Below, in pieces: positions 43,657 to 52,361 of a DNA stretch of 64,000 nt. A program made the translations under genes and the position numbers. Numbering within the stretch: position 1 is the stretch's first letter; every line of letters begins with the position of its first letter. Under the pieces are notes generated by a model. That model did not search any database and was not told where the DNA came from. It saw nothing but the letters and a program-made list of their open reading frames with translations. Origin of the DNA: an uncultured Eubacteriales bacterium (GTDB lineage Bacteria > Bacillota > Clostridia > Peptostreptococcales > Anaerovoracaceae); NCBI GenBank assembly GCA_900315125.1, contig OMXT01000076.1, positions 26,684 through 90,683 of the forward strand, given 5' to 3'.

Positions 43657-46600
43657 ATGTTTAAGAAATTATCGGACAATGCAGTGGCAGAGGTGCAGAA
43701 GCTGCAGGTGAAGCAGTGGAATGAGGAGAATCTGCTGAATAAATGCGTCAAGGCAAGAGAAGGCAAGCCTCAGTTTATATTCTTCGAGGGGCCGCCGACA
43801 GCCAATGGAAAGCCGGGCATCCATCATGTTATGGCAAGGACGCTGAAGGACTCCATCAACAGGTATAAGACCATGAAGGGATTCCAGGTCAACCGCAAGG
43901 CTGGATGGGATACTCACGGGCTGCCCGTTGAAATCGAAGTGGAAAAGCAGCTGGGCATGAACGGCAAGCAGGACATCGAGGCCTACGGCATTAAGGAATT
44001 TAATGAGAAATGCCGTGAATCCGTATTTAAGTATACAGACCTGTGGCGCGAGATGAGTGAACGCATGGCCTATATGGCGGATATGGACAATCCCTATATC
44101 ACGCTGGACAACAATTATATAGAAACAGAATGGTGGATCCTCAAGAAATTCTTCGACGCGGGGCTCATCTACGAGGGACATAAGATCCTGCCTTACTGCC
44201 CCCGCTGCGGGACCGGACTTGCTTCCCACGAGGTTGCCCAGGGATATAAGGATGTAAAGGTCAATACGCTGACCGTCAAATTCAAGAGAAAAGATCGGGA
44301 CAACGAGTATTTCCTGGCATGGACGACCACGCCCTGGACGCTGGCATCCAATACGGTCCTGACCGTAGGACCGGACATCGATTATGTAAGATGCCGCATC
44401 CTGGAAGGCGAAGAAGAGGGAAATATCTTCTATGTCGCAAAGCACCTGGCAGAGAAGGTACTGGAAGGCGAGAAATATGAGATCATTGACGAGATGAAGG
44501 GCAGTGATCTGGAGTATGTTGAGTATGAACAGCTCATGCCTTTCGTACAGCCTAAGGGCGCAGACGCGGACAAGAAGGCGTTCTTCGTAACATGCATGGA
44601 TTATGTATCGATCGAAGATGGTACCGGCATTGTCCATACCGCGCCGGCATTTGGTGAGGACGACTACCAGTGCGGACGCAAATATGATCTGCCCATGCTC
44701 CAGCCGGTGGACGGAAGAGGATGCTATACCGAAACGCCCTGGAAGGGTCATTTCGTTATGGAAGAAGGTCTGGATGTAGAGATCATCAAGTACCTCGCCA
44801 AAGATCACAAGATATATAAGAGAGCTAAGCTGACCCATAATTATCCTCATTGCTGGCGCTGCGGAACGCCCCTTGTATACTATGCAAGACAGAGCTGGTA
44901 CATCGAGATGAGCAAGCTGAAGGATCAGCTGGTCGCAAACAACAATACAGTAAACTGGTATCCACCGTTTGTAGGCGAAAAGCGCTTTGGAAACTGGCTG
45001 GCTGATGTTAAGGACTGGGCCATCTCCAGAACGAGATACTGGGGAACGCCGATTCCCGTTTGGCGCTGTGAGTGCGGGCATCTGGAGTGCGTCGGAAGCC
45101 GCGAGGAACTTGTGGACAAAGCCATCGAGGACATCGATACGTCCATAGAGCTGCATCGTCCGTACGTAGATGACGTGCACCTGACATGCCCGGTCTGCGG
45201 AAAGCCCATGACGAGGATTCCTGAGGTCATGGACTGCTGGTTCGATTCCGGTTCCATGCCTTACGCCCAGTGGCATTATCCGTTTGAGCACAAGGATGAC
45301 TTTGATAAGCTGTTCCCGGCTGACTTTATCTGCGAGGGTATCGACCAGACGAGAGGCTGGTTCTATTCACTGATGGCCATCTCCACATTTATTGAAGGAC
45401 GCAGTCCCTACAAGAATGTACTGGTCAACGACCTGATCCTGGATAAGAAGGGCAAAAAGATGTCCAAGCACGTGGGCAACACCGTCGATCCGTTCCAGAT
45501 GCTGGACAAATACGGAGCGGACGCCACGAGATGGTATCTGCTCAGCGTGTCCCCGGCATGGTCTCCTACCAAGTTCGACGAGGACGGACTGAAAGACGTG
45601 GTCAGCAAGTTCTTCGGTACACTGCGGAATGTATATAATTTCTTCGTCCTCTACGCCAATATGGATGACATTGAACCGCGCAGTCTCCATGTTCCCTATG
45701 CGGAGCGTCCGGAGCTGGACCGCTGGATCCTGTCTAAATATAACAAAGTCGTAAGAGACGCCACAGAATACATGGATTCCTACGATCACATGAAGACCGT
45801 CCGCGCCATCAGTGACTTCGTTACAGAAGACCTGTCCAACTGGTATATCCGCCGTGCCCGCCGCCGTTTCTATACAAGCGGCATGTCAAAGGATAAGGAA
45901 AGCGTATATGCTACGACCTACGAGGTACTGGAAGGCCTGTCCAGACTGATTGCTCCGGTAGCGCCATTCATTTCTGATGAAATGTATGTTAACCTGACCG
46001 GCGAGGATACCGTCCATACGGCATATTATCCAGAGGCAGATCTGGCACAGATCGATGAGAATGTTGAGAAGCGCATGGATCTTGTCCGGACACTGTGCAA
46101 CCTGGGCCGCGGGATCCGCGAGAAGGAGAATCTCAAGGTACGCCAGCCCCTGTCCGAGATCCTGATCGACGGTAAGTACAAGGATCTCATAGAGGACCTG
46201 ACGCCGCTGATCATGGAAGAACTGAACGTGAAGAAGGTTGTCTTCGCTGAGAATCTGGACGTCTATATGAATTTCAGCCTCAAACCGAACTTCCGGGTTG
46301 CCGGACCGGTTCTGGGCAAGAATATCAAGGCATTCGGCGCAGCTCTCGGAAAAGAAGATCCCCAGGCATTCCTTGCCAGAATAGAAGGGGATGAGCCTGT
46401 GCTCATGAACCTGAACGGTGAAGATGTGGAAATCTCCGGTGATTACGTAGATGTCCGCATCACAGCCAAGGAAGGCTTTGCCGTATCCATGGAAAACAAC
46501 GTGTTTGCTATTCTGGACACGCAGCTGACGCCGGAACTGATCAATGAGGGACTGGCAAGAGAGATCATTTCCAAGGTCCAGCAGATGCGCAAGAGCAATG

Positions 46601-46788
46601 ATTATGAAATGATGGACCGCATCCATATCTATATCAGTGCGGATGACGAGGTCCAGGGGGCTGTTGATCAGCATGCGGATTATATCAAGAAAGAAACGCT
46701 GGCTGATTCCATTGAAAAGGCAGAAGGTCTTGATACTGTTGAGATCAACGGACATAAGACCGGCCTTTCTGTAGAGAAGATTGGATAG
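43657..46788 (+). CDS. ileS: Isoleucyl-tRNA synthetase with a GXHH signature motif
   Basis: A 1043-residue class I synthetase of the longer, eukaryote-like (type 2) kind. The N-terminal motif reads FFEGPPTANGKPGIHH: residues 54-57 are G-I-H-H where nearly all class I enzymes have HXGH. KMSKHVGNTVDP supplies the second signature. The editing domain (AWTTTPWTLASN, GTGIVHTAPAFGEDDY), paired cysteines (CPRCG) and anticodon-binding region are present. It charges tRNA-Ile. Type 2 IleRS is linked to mupirocin resistance, and swapped GXHH forms have been reported as highly resistant. It is controlled by the T-box in front. rlmN starts 3 bases after the stop. Confidence 0.97.
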   Translation: MFKKLSDNAVAEVQKLQVKQWNEENLLNKCVKAREGKPQFIFFEGPPTANGKPGIHHVMARTLKDSINRYKTMKGFQVNRKAGWDTHGLPVEIEVEKQLGMNGKQDIEAYGIKEFNEKCRESVFKYTDLWREMSERMAYMADMDNPYITLDNNYIETEWWILKKFFDAGLIYEGHKILPYCPRCGTGLASHEVAQGYKDVKVNTLTVKFKRKDRDNEYFLAWTTTPWTLASNTVLTVGPDIDYVRCRILEGEEEGNIFYVAKHLAEKVLEGEKYEIIDEMKGSDLEYVEYEQLMPFVQPKGADADKKAFFVTCMDYVSIEDGTGIVHTAPAFGEDDYQCGRKYDLPMLQPVDGRGCYTETPWKGHFVMEEGLDVEIIKYLAKDHKIYKRAKLTHNYPHCWRCGTPLVYYARQSWYIEMSKLKDQLVANNNTVNWYPPFVGEKRFGNWLADVKDWAISRTRYWGTPIPVWRCECGHLECVGSREELVDKAIEDIDTSIELHRPYVDDVHLTCPVCGKPMTRIPEVMDCWFDSGSMPYAQWHYPFEHKDDFDKLFPADFICEGIDQTRGWFYSLMAISTFIEGRSPYKNVLVNDLILDKKGKKMSKHVGNTVDPFQMLDKYGADATRWYLLSVSPAWSPTKFDEDGLKDVVSKFFGTLRNVYNFFVLYANMDDIEPRSLHVPYAERPELDRWILSKYNKVVRDATEYMDSYDHMKTVRAISDFVTEDLSNWYIRRARRRFYTSGMSKDKESVYATTYEVLEGLSRLIAPVAPFISDEMYVNLTGEDTVHTAYYPEADLAQIDENVEKRMDLVRTLCNLGRGIREKENLKVRQPLSEILIDGKYKDLIEDLTPLIMEELNVKKVVFAENLDVYMNFSLKPNFRVAGPVLGKNIKAFGAALGKEDPQAFLARIEGDEPVLMNLNGEDVEISGDYVDVRITAKEGFAVSMENNVFAILDTQLTPELINEGLAREIISKVQQMRKSNDYEMMDRIHIYISADDEVQGAVDQHADYIKKETLADSIEKAEGLDTVEINGHKTGLSVEKIG

Positions 46789-46791
46789 GCG

Positions 46792-47847
46792 ATGAATGAT
46801 CTGAGATCGATGACGCTTGCAGAGATGAAGGAGCTGGCCCGCAGCCTGGGCCAGCCCGCATTTCGCGGCGCCCAGCTCTATGGATGGATCTATAAGGGAG
46901 AAACGGATTTCCGGAGGATGCATAATCTTCCGGAAATTTTCATACAAAAACTAGAAGCAGAGTATACCGCGGATCCGCTGACGCTGCTCCGGGAGCAGCG
47001 GTCGTCTTACGACGGCACACGCAAGTTTTTGTTTTCCCTGGACGGAGGAGACGCCATAGAAAGCGTGTTTATGAAATATCATTACGGAAACAGCGTCTGT
47101 ATTTCTTCCCAGGCAGGATGCCGCATGGGATGTTCCTTCTGCGCGTCCGGGATGAAGGGCCTGGCGCGCGATCTGACGCCGGGAGAAATGATCTCTCAGG
47201 TGATGGATATTCAGAAGATAACCGGAGAAAAAGTGAACCATGTAGTCGTCATGGGAACAGGTGAACCTTTTGATAATTATGAGAACCTGTCCCGCTTTCT
47301 GTACCTGCTCCACGATGACGGCGGATTTGGCCTGAGTATGAGGAATATCACGGTATCCACCTGCGGGATCATCCCGGGGATCCGCCGGTTCAGCGAGGAC
47401 TTTCCCCAGGTCAGTCTGGCAGTATCGCTCCACGCAGCAGATAACCGAAGAAGAAGCGAGATCATGCCTGTGAACCGAAGCTATCCTCTGGAGCAGCTCA
47501 TCGATGCGGTCCGGCGGTATACAGAAGTGACGAGCCGCCGGGTGACATTCGAGTTTGCTCTGATCCATGGCGTCAATGACCGGCAGGAGGACGTGAACCA
47601 GCTCGTTCGTCTTCTGCGGGGTCTGCTCTGCCACGTAAATCTCATCCCCCTCAACGAGGTCCGCGGGACCGGCCTGAAATCATCAGGAAGAAAAAGAGCA
47701 GAGGAGATCCGGACGGAACTGGAATCCCGGGGGATCCCGGCTACGGTGCGCAGACAGCTTGGGGCGGATATCGACGGCGCCTGCGGGCAGCTGCGGCTCT
47801 CCGCCGCCGAAGAGGACAGCTCCTCTGAGGGAAAAGGTAAAAAATAA
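46792..47847 (+). CDS. rlmN: Dual-specificity RNA methyltransferase RlmN
   Basis: 351 residues. The radical SAM cluster motif is CRMGCSFC, preceded by SVCISSQAGC, and the second catalytic cysteine lies in GACGQLR near the C-terminus. It methylates C2 of A2503 in 23S rRNA and A37 of some tRNAs. It follows ileS by 3 bases with little ribosome binding site, so it probably depends on readthrough from the T-box transcript. The C-terminus has a short Ser/Lys-rich tail. Confidence 0.95.
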   Translation: MNDLRSMTLAEMKELARSLGQPAFRGAQLYGWIYKGETDFRRMHNLPEIFIQKLEAEYTADPLTLLREQRSSYDGTRKFLFSLDGGDAIESVFMKYHYGNSVCISSQAGCRMGCSFCASGMKGLARDLTPGEMISQVMDIQKITGEKVNHVVVMGTGEPFDNYENLSRFLYLLHDDGGFGLSMRNITVSTCGIIPGIRRFSEDFPQVSLAVSLHAADNRRRSEIMPVNRSYPLEQLIDAVRRYTEVTSRRVTFEFALIHGVNDRQEDVNQLVRLLRGLLCHVNLIPLNEVRGTGLKSSGRKRAEEIRTELESRGIPATVRRQLGADIDGACGQLRLSAAEEDSSSEGKGKK

Positions 47848-47849
47848 TA

Positions 47850-47878
47850 TTGAACGGGGAACGCGGTTAGTGTATAAT
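47850..47878 (+). promoter_or_regulatory. Promoter of the small P-loop protein gene
   Basis: TTGAAC (47850-47855), 17-base spacer, TATAAT (47873-47878), beginning right after the rlmN stop codon. Confidence 0.85.
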
Positions 47879-47910
47879 TAATCCATAGTAAGCGAATGGG
47901 AGGCAATAAT

Positions 47911-48333
47911 ATGGTTAAACTACTGATTGGACATAAAGGAACCGGCAAGACGAAGCAGATGATCAGTTTAGCGAACGATCAGGTTGAGCATAGCGATGGG
48001 AGTATTATTTTCATCAATAAGAATTCCCGTCTCATGTACGATCTGAAATACAGAATAAGAGTTGTGTGCATGGAAGATTTTGAGCACATCACAAACAGTG
48101 ATGAGTACATTGGATTCCTTTATGGCATCATCAGTTCTGACCACGATATTGAGACGATCTATATCGACAGCATTCTGAAGCATGCGGATTTCTCACTGGG
48201 AGACATTCCTGAGTTCCTGACCCGCTTGGAGGGCATCTCCAAGAACTACGGAATGGATTTCGTCGTGAGCCTGTCCGCTGATAAGGAAGAACTGATCGGT
48301 GTAGACTTCTCAAGATATGAGATCCTTAACTAG
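47911..48333 (+). CDS. Small P-loop ATP-binding protein of unknown function
   Basis: A 140-residue protein. It starts MVKLLIGHKGTGKTKQM, a Walker A motif (GHKGTGKT), and has a Walker B-like strand ETIYIDSIL, then VVSLSADKEEL near the end, as in the core of small ASCE NTPases. No DNA- or protein-binding extension is seen, so it is close to a minimal ATPase domain. The ATG at 47911 follows GGGAGG (47898-47903); an in-frame ATG 5 codons upstream overlaps that site. It has its own strong promoter and terminator, a sign of an independent role. Confidence 0.78.
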   Translation: MVKLLIGHKGTGKTKQMISLANDQVEHSDGSIIFINKNSRLMYDLKYRIRVVCMEDFEHITNSDEYIGFLYGIISSDHDIETIYIDSILKHADFSLGDIPEFLTRLEGISKNYGMDFVVSLSADKEELIGVDFSRYEILN

Positions 48334-48366
48334 TAAGGAAACATAAGAGAGTTTAATAACAGATGA

Positions 48367-48400
48367 GGAGCACTGCGTGTATTTGTGATGCTCCTTTTTT
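48367..48400 (+). terminator. Terminator after the P-loop gene
   Basis: GGAGCA pairs with TGCTCC, with further pairing inside, followed by six T. Confidence 0.8.
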
Positions 48401-48476
48401 ATTAGCCCTTTACTTTTGCCTGACCGCCGCAGCAGCGGGCAGGGATGGGGCAGAGGTCATGCAAGTCGGAGGTTCC

Positions 48477-49133
48477 ATGAGAAATGATCTGAGCAGCCTG
48501 ACGATGGAAGATGTCAGGAAAATATACAGAAGGCATGAGCCGAAGCCGGTGTACAGGCACCGGTTTTTTTCCGTTCTGATTCCCTTTATCGAAAAGGACG
48601 GGGAACTGAACCTTCTCTTTGAGGTACGGGCGAAGGACATGAAGAGCGACCCGGGAGAAATCTGCTTTCCCGGCGGCCACGTTGAGCCCGGCGAAGACCC
48701 GGAGCACTGCGCACTGCGGGAAATGGCAGAGGAAACGGGGATATCTCAGGATCAGGTGACGCTGATCGGCCCCGGTGATGTCCTGTACGGATATGCTAAC
48801 TACACGATGTATTCTTATATCGGTGCTGTTCCCTATGAGGCGTACCAGCAGGCAAAGATCCAGGAGGAAGAGGTGGATGAGCTGTTCCTGATGCCTGTGC
48901 GGCGATTTATGGAACAGGGTTACGATAATTATGTAGAGGATGTCCGGGCAAAGGTCGCCGCTGATTTTCCCTATGAGAAAGTTGGGATCGATCACAATTA
49001 CCCCTGGCGGTACGGACGGTGGCCGATCCCCGTCTTTGACCTGGGGGAACGGGTCATCTGGGGACTGACGGCACAGATGGTTATCAGCGTGCTGCAGACA
49101 CTGTATGCAGCAGAAGAAGAGCAGGAGGAGTAA
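48477..49133 (+). CDS. Nudix hydrolase (CoA pyrophosphatase-like)
   Basis: 218 residues. The Nudix box reads GGHVEPGEDPEHCALREMAEETG, with Gly, Glu and REMAEE in place (quoted here only to locate it: residues about 63-85). The preceding DPGEICFPGG resembles the CoA-diphosphatase subgroup. It should hydrolyse a nucleoside diphosphate linked to another group; CoA is the best guess. The ATG at 48477 follows GGAGG (48468-48472) at a short 4-base spacing; an ATG at 48459 is the alternative. The stop overlaps the ygiQ start (TAATG), so the two are translationally coupled. Confidence 0.87.
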   Translation: MRNDLSSLTMEDVRKIYRRHEPKPVYRHRFFSVLIPFIEKDGELNLLFEVRAKDMKSDPGEICFPGGHVEPGEDPEHCALREMAEETGISQDQVTLIGPGDVLYGYANYTMYSYIGAVPYEAYQQAKIQEEEVDELFLMPVRRFMEQGYDNYVEDVRAKVAADFPYEKVGIDHNYPWRYGRWPIPVFDLGERVIWGLTAQMVISVLQTLYAAEEEQEE

Positions 49134-51019
49134 TGTTTCTACCGATCTGCAGGGAAGACATGGAAAAAAGAGGATGGGACCAGGTCGATTTCGTCTTTGT
49201 GACGGGAGATGCTTACGTGGATCATCATTCCTACGGGACGGCCATCCTGAGCCGCCTGCTGGAGCGTTTCGGCTACCGTGTGGCCATCCTTGCGGAACCG
49301 GATTTTCACTCCGCAGAGGATTTTCGGCGATTTGGGAAGCCCCGCCTGGGCTTTCTGATCAACAGCGGCGTCGTAGATTCCATGGTAAACAATTATTCTG
49401 TATTTAAACGGAAACGGAGAGTCGATGAGTATGCGCCCGGCGGAAAAGCCGGCCTGCGGCCGGATCATGCGGTGATTGTCTATTGCAACCGGGCGAGGGA
49501 AGCATATCATGACGTGCCGGTCATCATAGGAGGTATAGAGGCAAGCCTGCGGCGCATGGGTCATTATGATTACTGGGATGACCGGGTGCGGCGTTCTGTT
49601 CTGCTTGATGCGAAGGCGGATCTCCTGATTTATGGTATGGGTGAACGGGCGGTCATTGAGATCGCCGAGGCGCTGGACAGCGGGATCGATATCAGCGATA
49701 TCACATGGATCCGGGGGACGTGCTACCGGTCGAAAGAAATAGAAGAAGATGATGAAACGCGGATTCTTCCTTCGTTCGAGGAAATCCGCAGTTCTAAACG
49801 GAAATACGCGGAGAGTTTCGCCATGCAGCTCGGCGAGAACGATCCGATCTGCGGCATGAGACTGGCGGAACCCTGCGGAGATGGCTTTGTTGTACAGAAT
49901 CCTCCCCAGCCGCCTCTGGAGCGCCAGGAACTGGACGACGTCTATGAGCTCCCCTATGAAAATGCCTGGCATCCAGTGTATGACAGCGCAGGCGGCATCC
50001 CGGCATTTCGGGAAGTAAAATTCAGCCTCGTATCCAGCAGGGGATGTTTCGGGGGATGCAGTTTCTGCGCGCTGGCCTTCCATGAAGGGCGGCAGGTCCG
50101 GAGCAGGAGCAGGGAGTCCCTTGTCCGGGAGGCGAAGGCTATGACGGGCTGGCCGGATTTTAAGGGATATATCCACGATGTGGGCGGTCCCACGGCTAAT
50201 TTCAGGGCGCCTGCCTGTGACAGGCAGCTGGAGCACGGGGTGTGCAAGGCGAAGGAATGTCTCTGGCCCCATCCCTGCAGGAACCTTAATGTGGATCACA
50301 GAGAGTACCGGGAAGTCCTGCGGGAGCTGCGGCAGATCGACGGCGTTAAGAAGGTGTTTATCCGGTCGGGAATCCGCTATGACTATCTTATGGCAGATCC
50401 TGACCGCAGGGAGTTTCTGCGGGACCTTTGCATGTATCACGTCAGCGGGACACTTAAGGTGGCGCCGGAGCATATTTCGCAGAATGTGCTTTACTATATG
50501 GGAAAGCCGAAGGCGGAGATCTTTACTCAGTTTGTCGGGGAATATAAGGCAATGAATCAGGAGCTGGGGAAGGATCAGTACCTGATACCATACCTTATAA
50601 GTTCCCATCCGGGATGCACGCTGGATGACGCGGTAGAGCTGGCGCTGTTTCTGAAGGATTTCGGGTTTATCCCCGATCAGGTGCAGGATTTCTATCCTAC
50701 GCCGGGCACGCTGTCCACTGCCATGTATTATACCGGTATAGATCCCCGCACGATGAAACCGGTTTATGTTGCCAGGGACCTTGAGGAGAAGCGCATGCAG
50801 CGGGCGCTGATCCACTATAATAAGCCGGAAAACCGCAGGACCGTCATTGCTGCGCTGAAGAAAGCGGGAAGGCCGGAGCTGATCCATGTCCTGCTTGGGA
50901 GAAGAGGAAATGAGCACGATAAGAGATCTGGAACGAATCATAGAGATGGCAGGGCGCCAGGTAACCGCTACCGCAGCAGAAGAGCCGCAGCTGGTGGAAA
51001 AGGTAAAGGCCGGCGATAG
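49133..51019 (+). CDS. YgiQ family radical SAM protein (UPF0313)
   Basis: 628 residues. The N-terminal half is the family-specific domain (FVTGDAYVDHHSYGTAIL, IIGGIEASLRRMGHYDYWDD); the radical SAM cluster motif CFGGCSFC follows near residue 305. The rest is the SAM barrel with GYIHDVGGPTANF. The function is unknown. The last 40 residues are a basic, low-complexity tail that overlaps the beginning of the methyltransferase gene in another frame by 110 bases. The start overlaps the stop of the Nudix gene. Confidence 0.92.
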   Translation: MFLPICREDMEKRGWDQVDFVFVTGDAYVDHHSYGTAILSRLLERFGYRVAILAEPDFHSAEDFRRFGKPRLGFLINSGVVDSMVNNYSVFKRKRRVDEYAPGGKAGLRPDHAVIVYCNRAREAYHDVPVIIGGIEASLRRMGHYDYWDDRVRRSVLLDAKADLLIYGMGERAVIEIAEALDSGIDISDITWIRGTCYRSKEIEEDDETRILPSFEEIRSSKRKYAESFAMQLGENDPICGMRLAEPCGDGFVVQNPPQPPLERQELDDVYELPYENAWHPVYDSAGGIPAFREVKFSLVSSRGCFGGCSFCALAFHEGRQVRSRSRESLVREAKAMTGWPDFKGYIHDVGGPTANFRAPACDRQLEHGVCKAKECLWPHPCRNLNVDHREYREVLRELRQIDGVKKVFIRSGIRYDYLMADPDRREFLRDLCMYHVSGTLKVAPEHISQNVLYYMGKPKAEIFTQFVGEYKAMNQELGKDQYLIPYLISSHPGCTLDDAVELALFLKDFGFIPDQVQDFYPTPGTLSTAMYYTGIDPRTMKPVYVARDLEEKRMQRALIHYNKPENRRTVIAALKKAGRPELIHVLLGRRGNEHDKRSGTNHRDGRAPGNRYRSRRAAAGGKGKGRR

Positions 51020-52313
51020 CGGCTGCGGAGCAGAGGCTGGTTTACGCGGCGGTTCGCAGTGCAATGATGCTTTGGAACAAAGGCTGTACCTGGGGGATAA
51101 TCTGAAGCTGATGAAAGCTCTTGCAGAAGATGAGAATATCTGCGGTAAGATTCAGATGATCTATATCGATCCTCCGTTTTTCACAAAGGCAGACTATGAC
51201 GCAGTGGTCCCGGTGGGAGGAAAGCAGGTAAGGCACAAGGCATATGAAGACCGATGGCATAACGGCATGTATGAATATCTTCGGCAGCTGACTGCCAGGC
51301 TGCTCGTTATGAAGAAGCTGCTGGCGGAAGACGGTCTGATCTGGGTTCATCTGGACTGGCATGCGGCCCATTATGTGCGCATCATCATGGATGAGATCTT
51401 CGGCGAAAATAACTTCCTGAACGAGATCATCTGGACCTACAAGTCCGGCGGGAGCAGCAAGAGGCGTTTTGCCCGGAAGCACGATAATATCCTTCTTTAC
51501 AGTAAGAGCAGCAGCTATAAGTTTAATATTTTGAAAGAAAAATCATATAACCGGGGCTATAAGCCGTACCGTTTCAAGGGCGTGAAGGAATACGAGGATG
51601 AAATGGGCTGGTATACCATGGTAAACATGAAAGACGTATGGAATGTCGATATGGTAGGAAGGACGTCGGCAGAGCGGACCGGTTATGCCACGCAGAAGCC
51701 GGAGAAACTGCTGGAGCGTATTATAGAAGCGTCTACGGATCCCGGAGATCTCTGCGCTGACTTCTTCTGCGGCAGCGGGACTCTGGCTGCGGCTGCGGCG
51801 AAACTGGGGCGGCGGTCGATCTCCTGCGACAGCGGCATGCTCGCTGTTGAGACCACTGCAGGCAGGCTGTGCCGCCTTGGAACCGGGTTTTCTGTTTACG
51901 CAGGAGAGAAGGAACGATGGATGAGGGAATCCGCTTCACATTTCCACGTGGATCTGGAAATATCGCGGGAAAGGCTGCTCGGTCCGGACGCATACCTTCT
52001 TTCCGTAACGCTGAAAGGTGTGGAGGAAGTCAGCCTGGGGCGCAATATGGAACAGAAGGACAGAAAACTTGTCCGAAAGACAGCGAAATCGGATCCTCTG
52101 ACGCTGATAGAATTGTGGAGCATCGATTACGACCACGATGGAGCAGTCCACCGTCCGGCCGATGTGCAGGTGAGGACCGGCGGCAAAATCGCCGATCACT
52201 GCGAGAAGATCCTTACAGCGGATCCGGAGCGGCAGATCTGCATCAAGTTCGTCGATCTCATGGGACGGGTCCATATAGAGAAATTCCGGGAGCAGGATAT
52301 CCCAGTAAAATAA
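50910..52313 (+). CDS. Site-specific DNA methyltransferase, apparently solitary
   Basis: About 467 residues. The catalytic motif IV is IDPPFFTKADYD, and it precedes the SAM-binding motif I DFFCGSGTLAAAAAKLGRR, the order of beta-class N6-adenine/N4-cytosine enzymes. Between them lies a recognition-type segment (SGGSSKRRFARKHDNILLY). About 120 C-terminal residues (DPLTLIELWSIDYDHDG) form an extra region not recognised. No restriction gene is adjacent, so it may be an orphan regulatory methylase. The start at 50910 has GGGAGAAG in front and gives a 110-base overlap with ygiQ; a GTG near 50993 would shorten it. A terminator follows. Confidence 0.87.
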   Translation: MSTIRDLERIIEMAGRQVTATAAEEPQLVEKVKAGDSGCGAEAGLRGGSQCNDALEQRLYLGDNLKLMKALAEDENICGKIQMIYIDPPFFTKADYDAVVPVGGKQVRHKAYEDRWHNGMYEYLRQLTARLLVMKKLLAEDGLIWVHLDWHAAHYVRIIMDEIFGENNFLNEIIWTYKSGGSSKRRFARKHDNILLYSKSSSYKFNILKEKSYNRGYKPYRFKGVKEYEDEMGWYTMVNMKDVWNVDMVGRTSAERTGYATQKPEKLLERIIEASTDPGDLCADFFCGSGTLAAAAAKLGRRSISCDSGMLAVETTAGRLCRLGTGFSVYAGEKERWMRESASHFHVDLEISRERLLGPDAYLLSVTLKGVEEVSLGRNMEQKDRKLVRKTAKSDPLTLIELWSIDYDHDGAVHRPADVQVRTGGKIADHCEKILTADPERQICIKFVDLMGRVHIEKFREQDIPVK

Positions 52314-52322
52314 TAATGTGGA

Positions 52323-52345
52323 GGCTGAGAGACTCGGCCTTTTTT
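52323..52345 (+). terminator. Terminator after the methyltransferase gene
   Basis: GGCTGAG pairs with CTCGGCC around AGA, followed by six T. Confidence 0.85.
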
Positions 52346-52361
52346 ATTGCTCTCTACCGGG

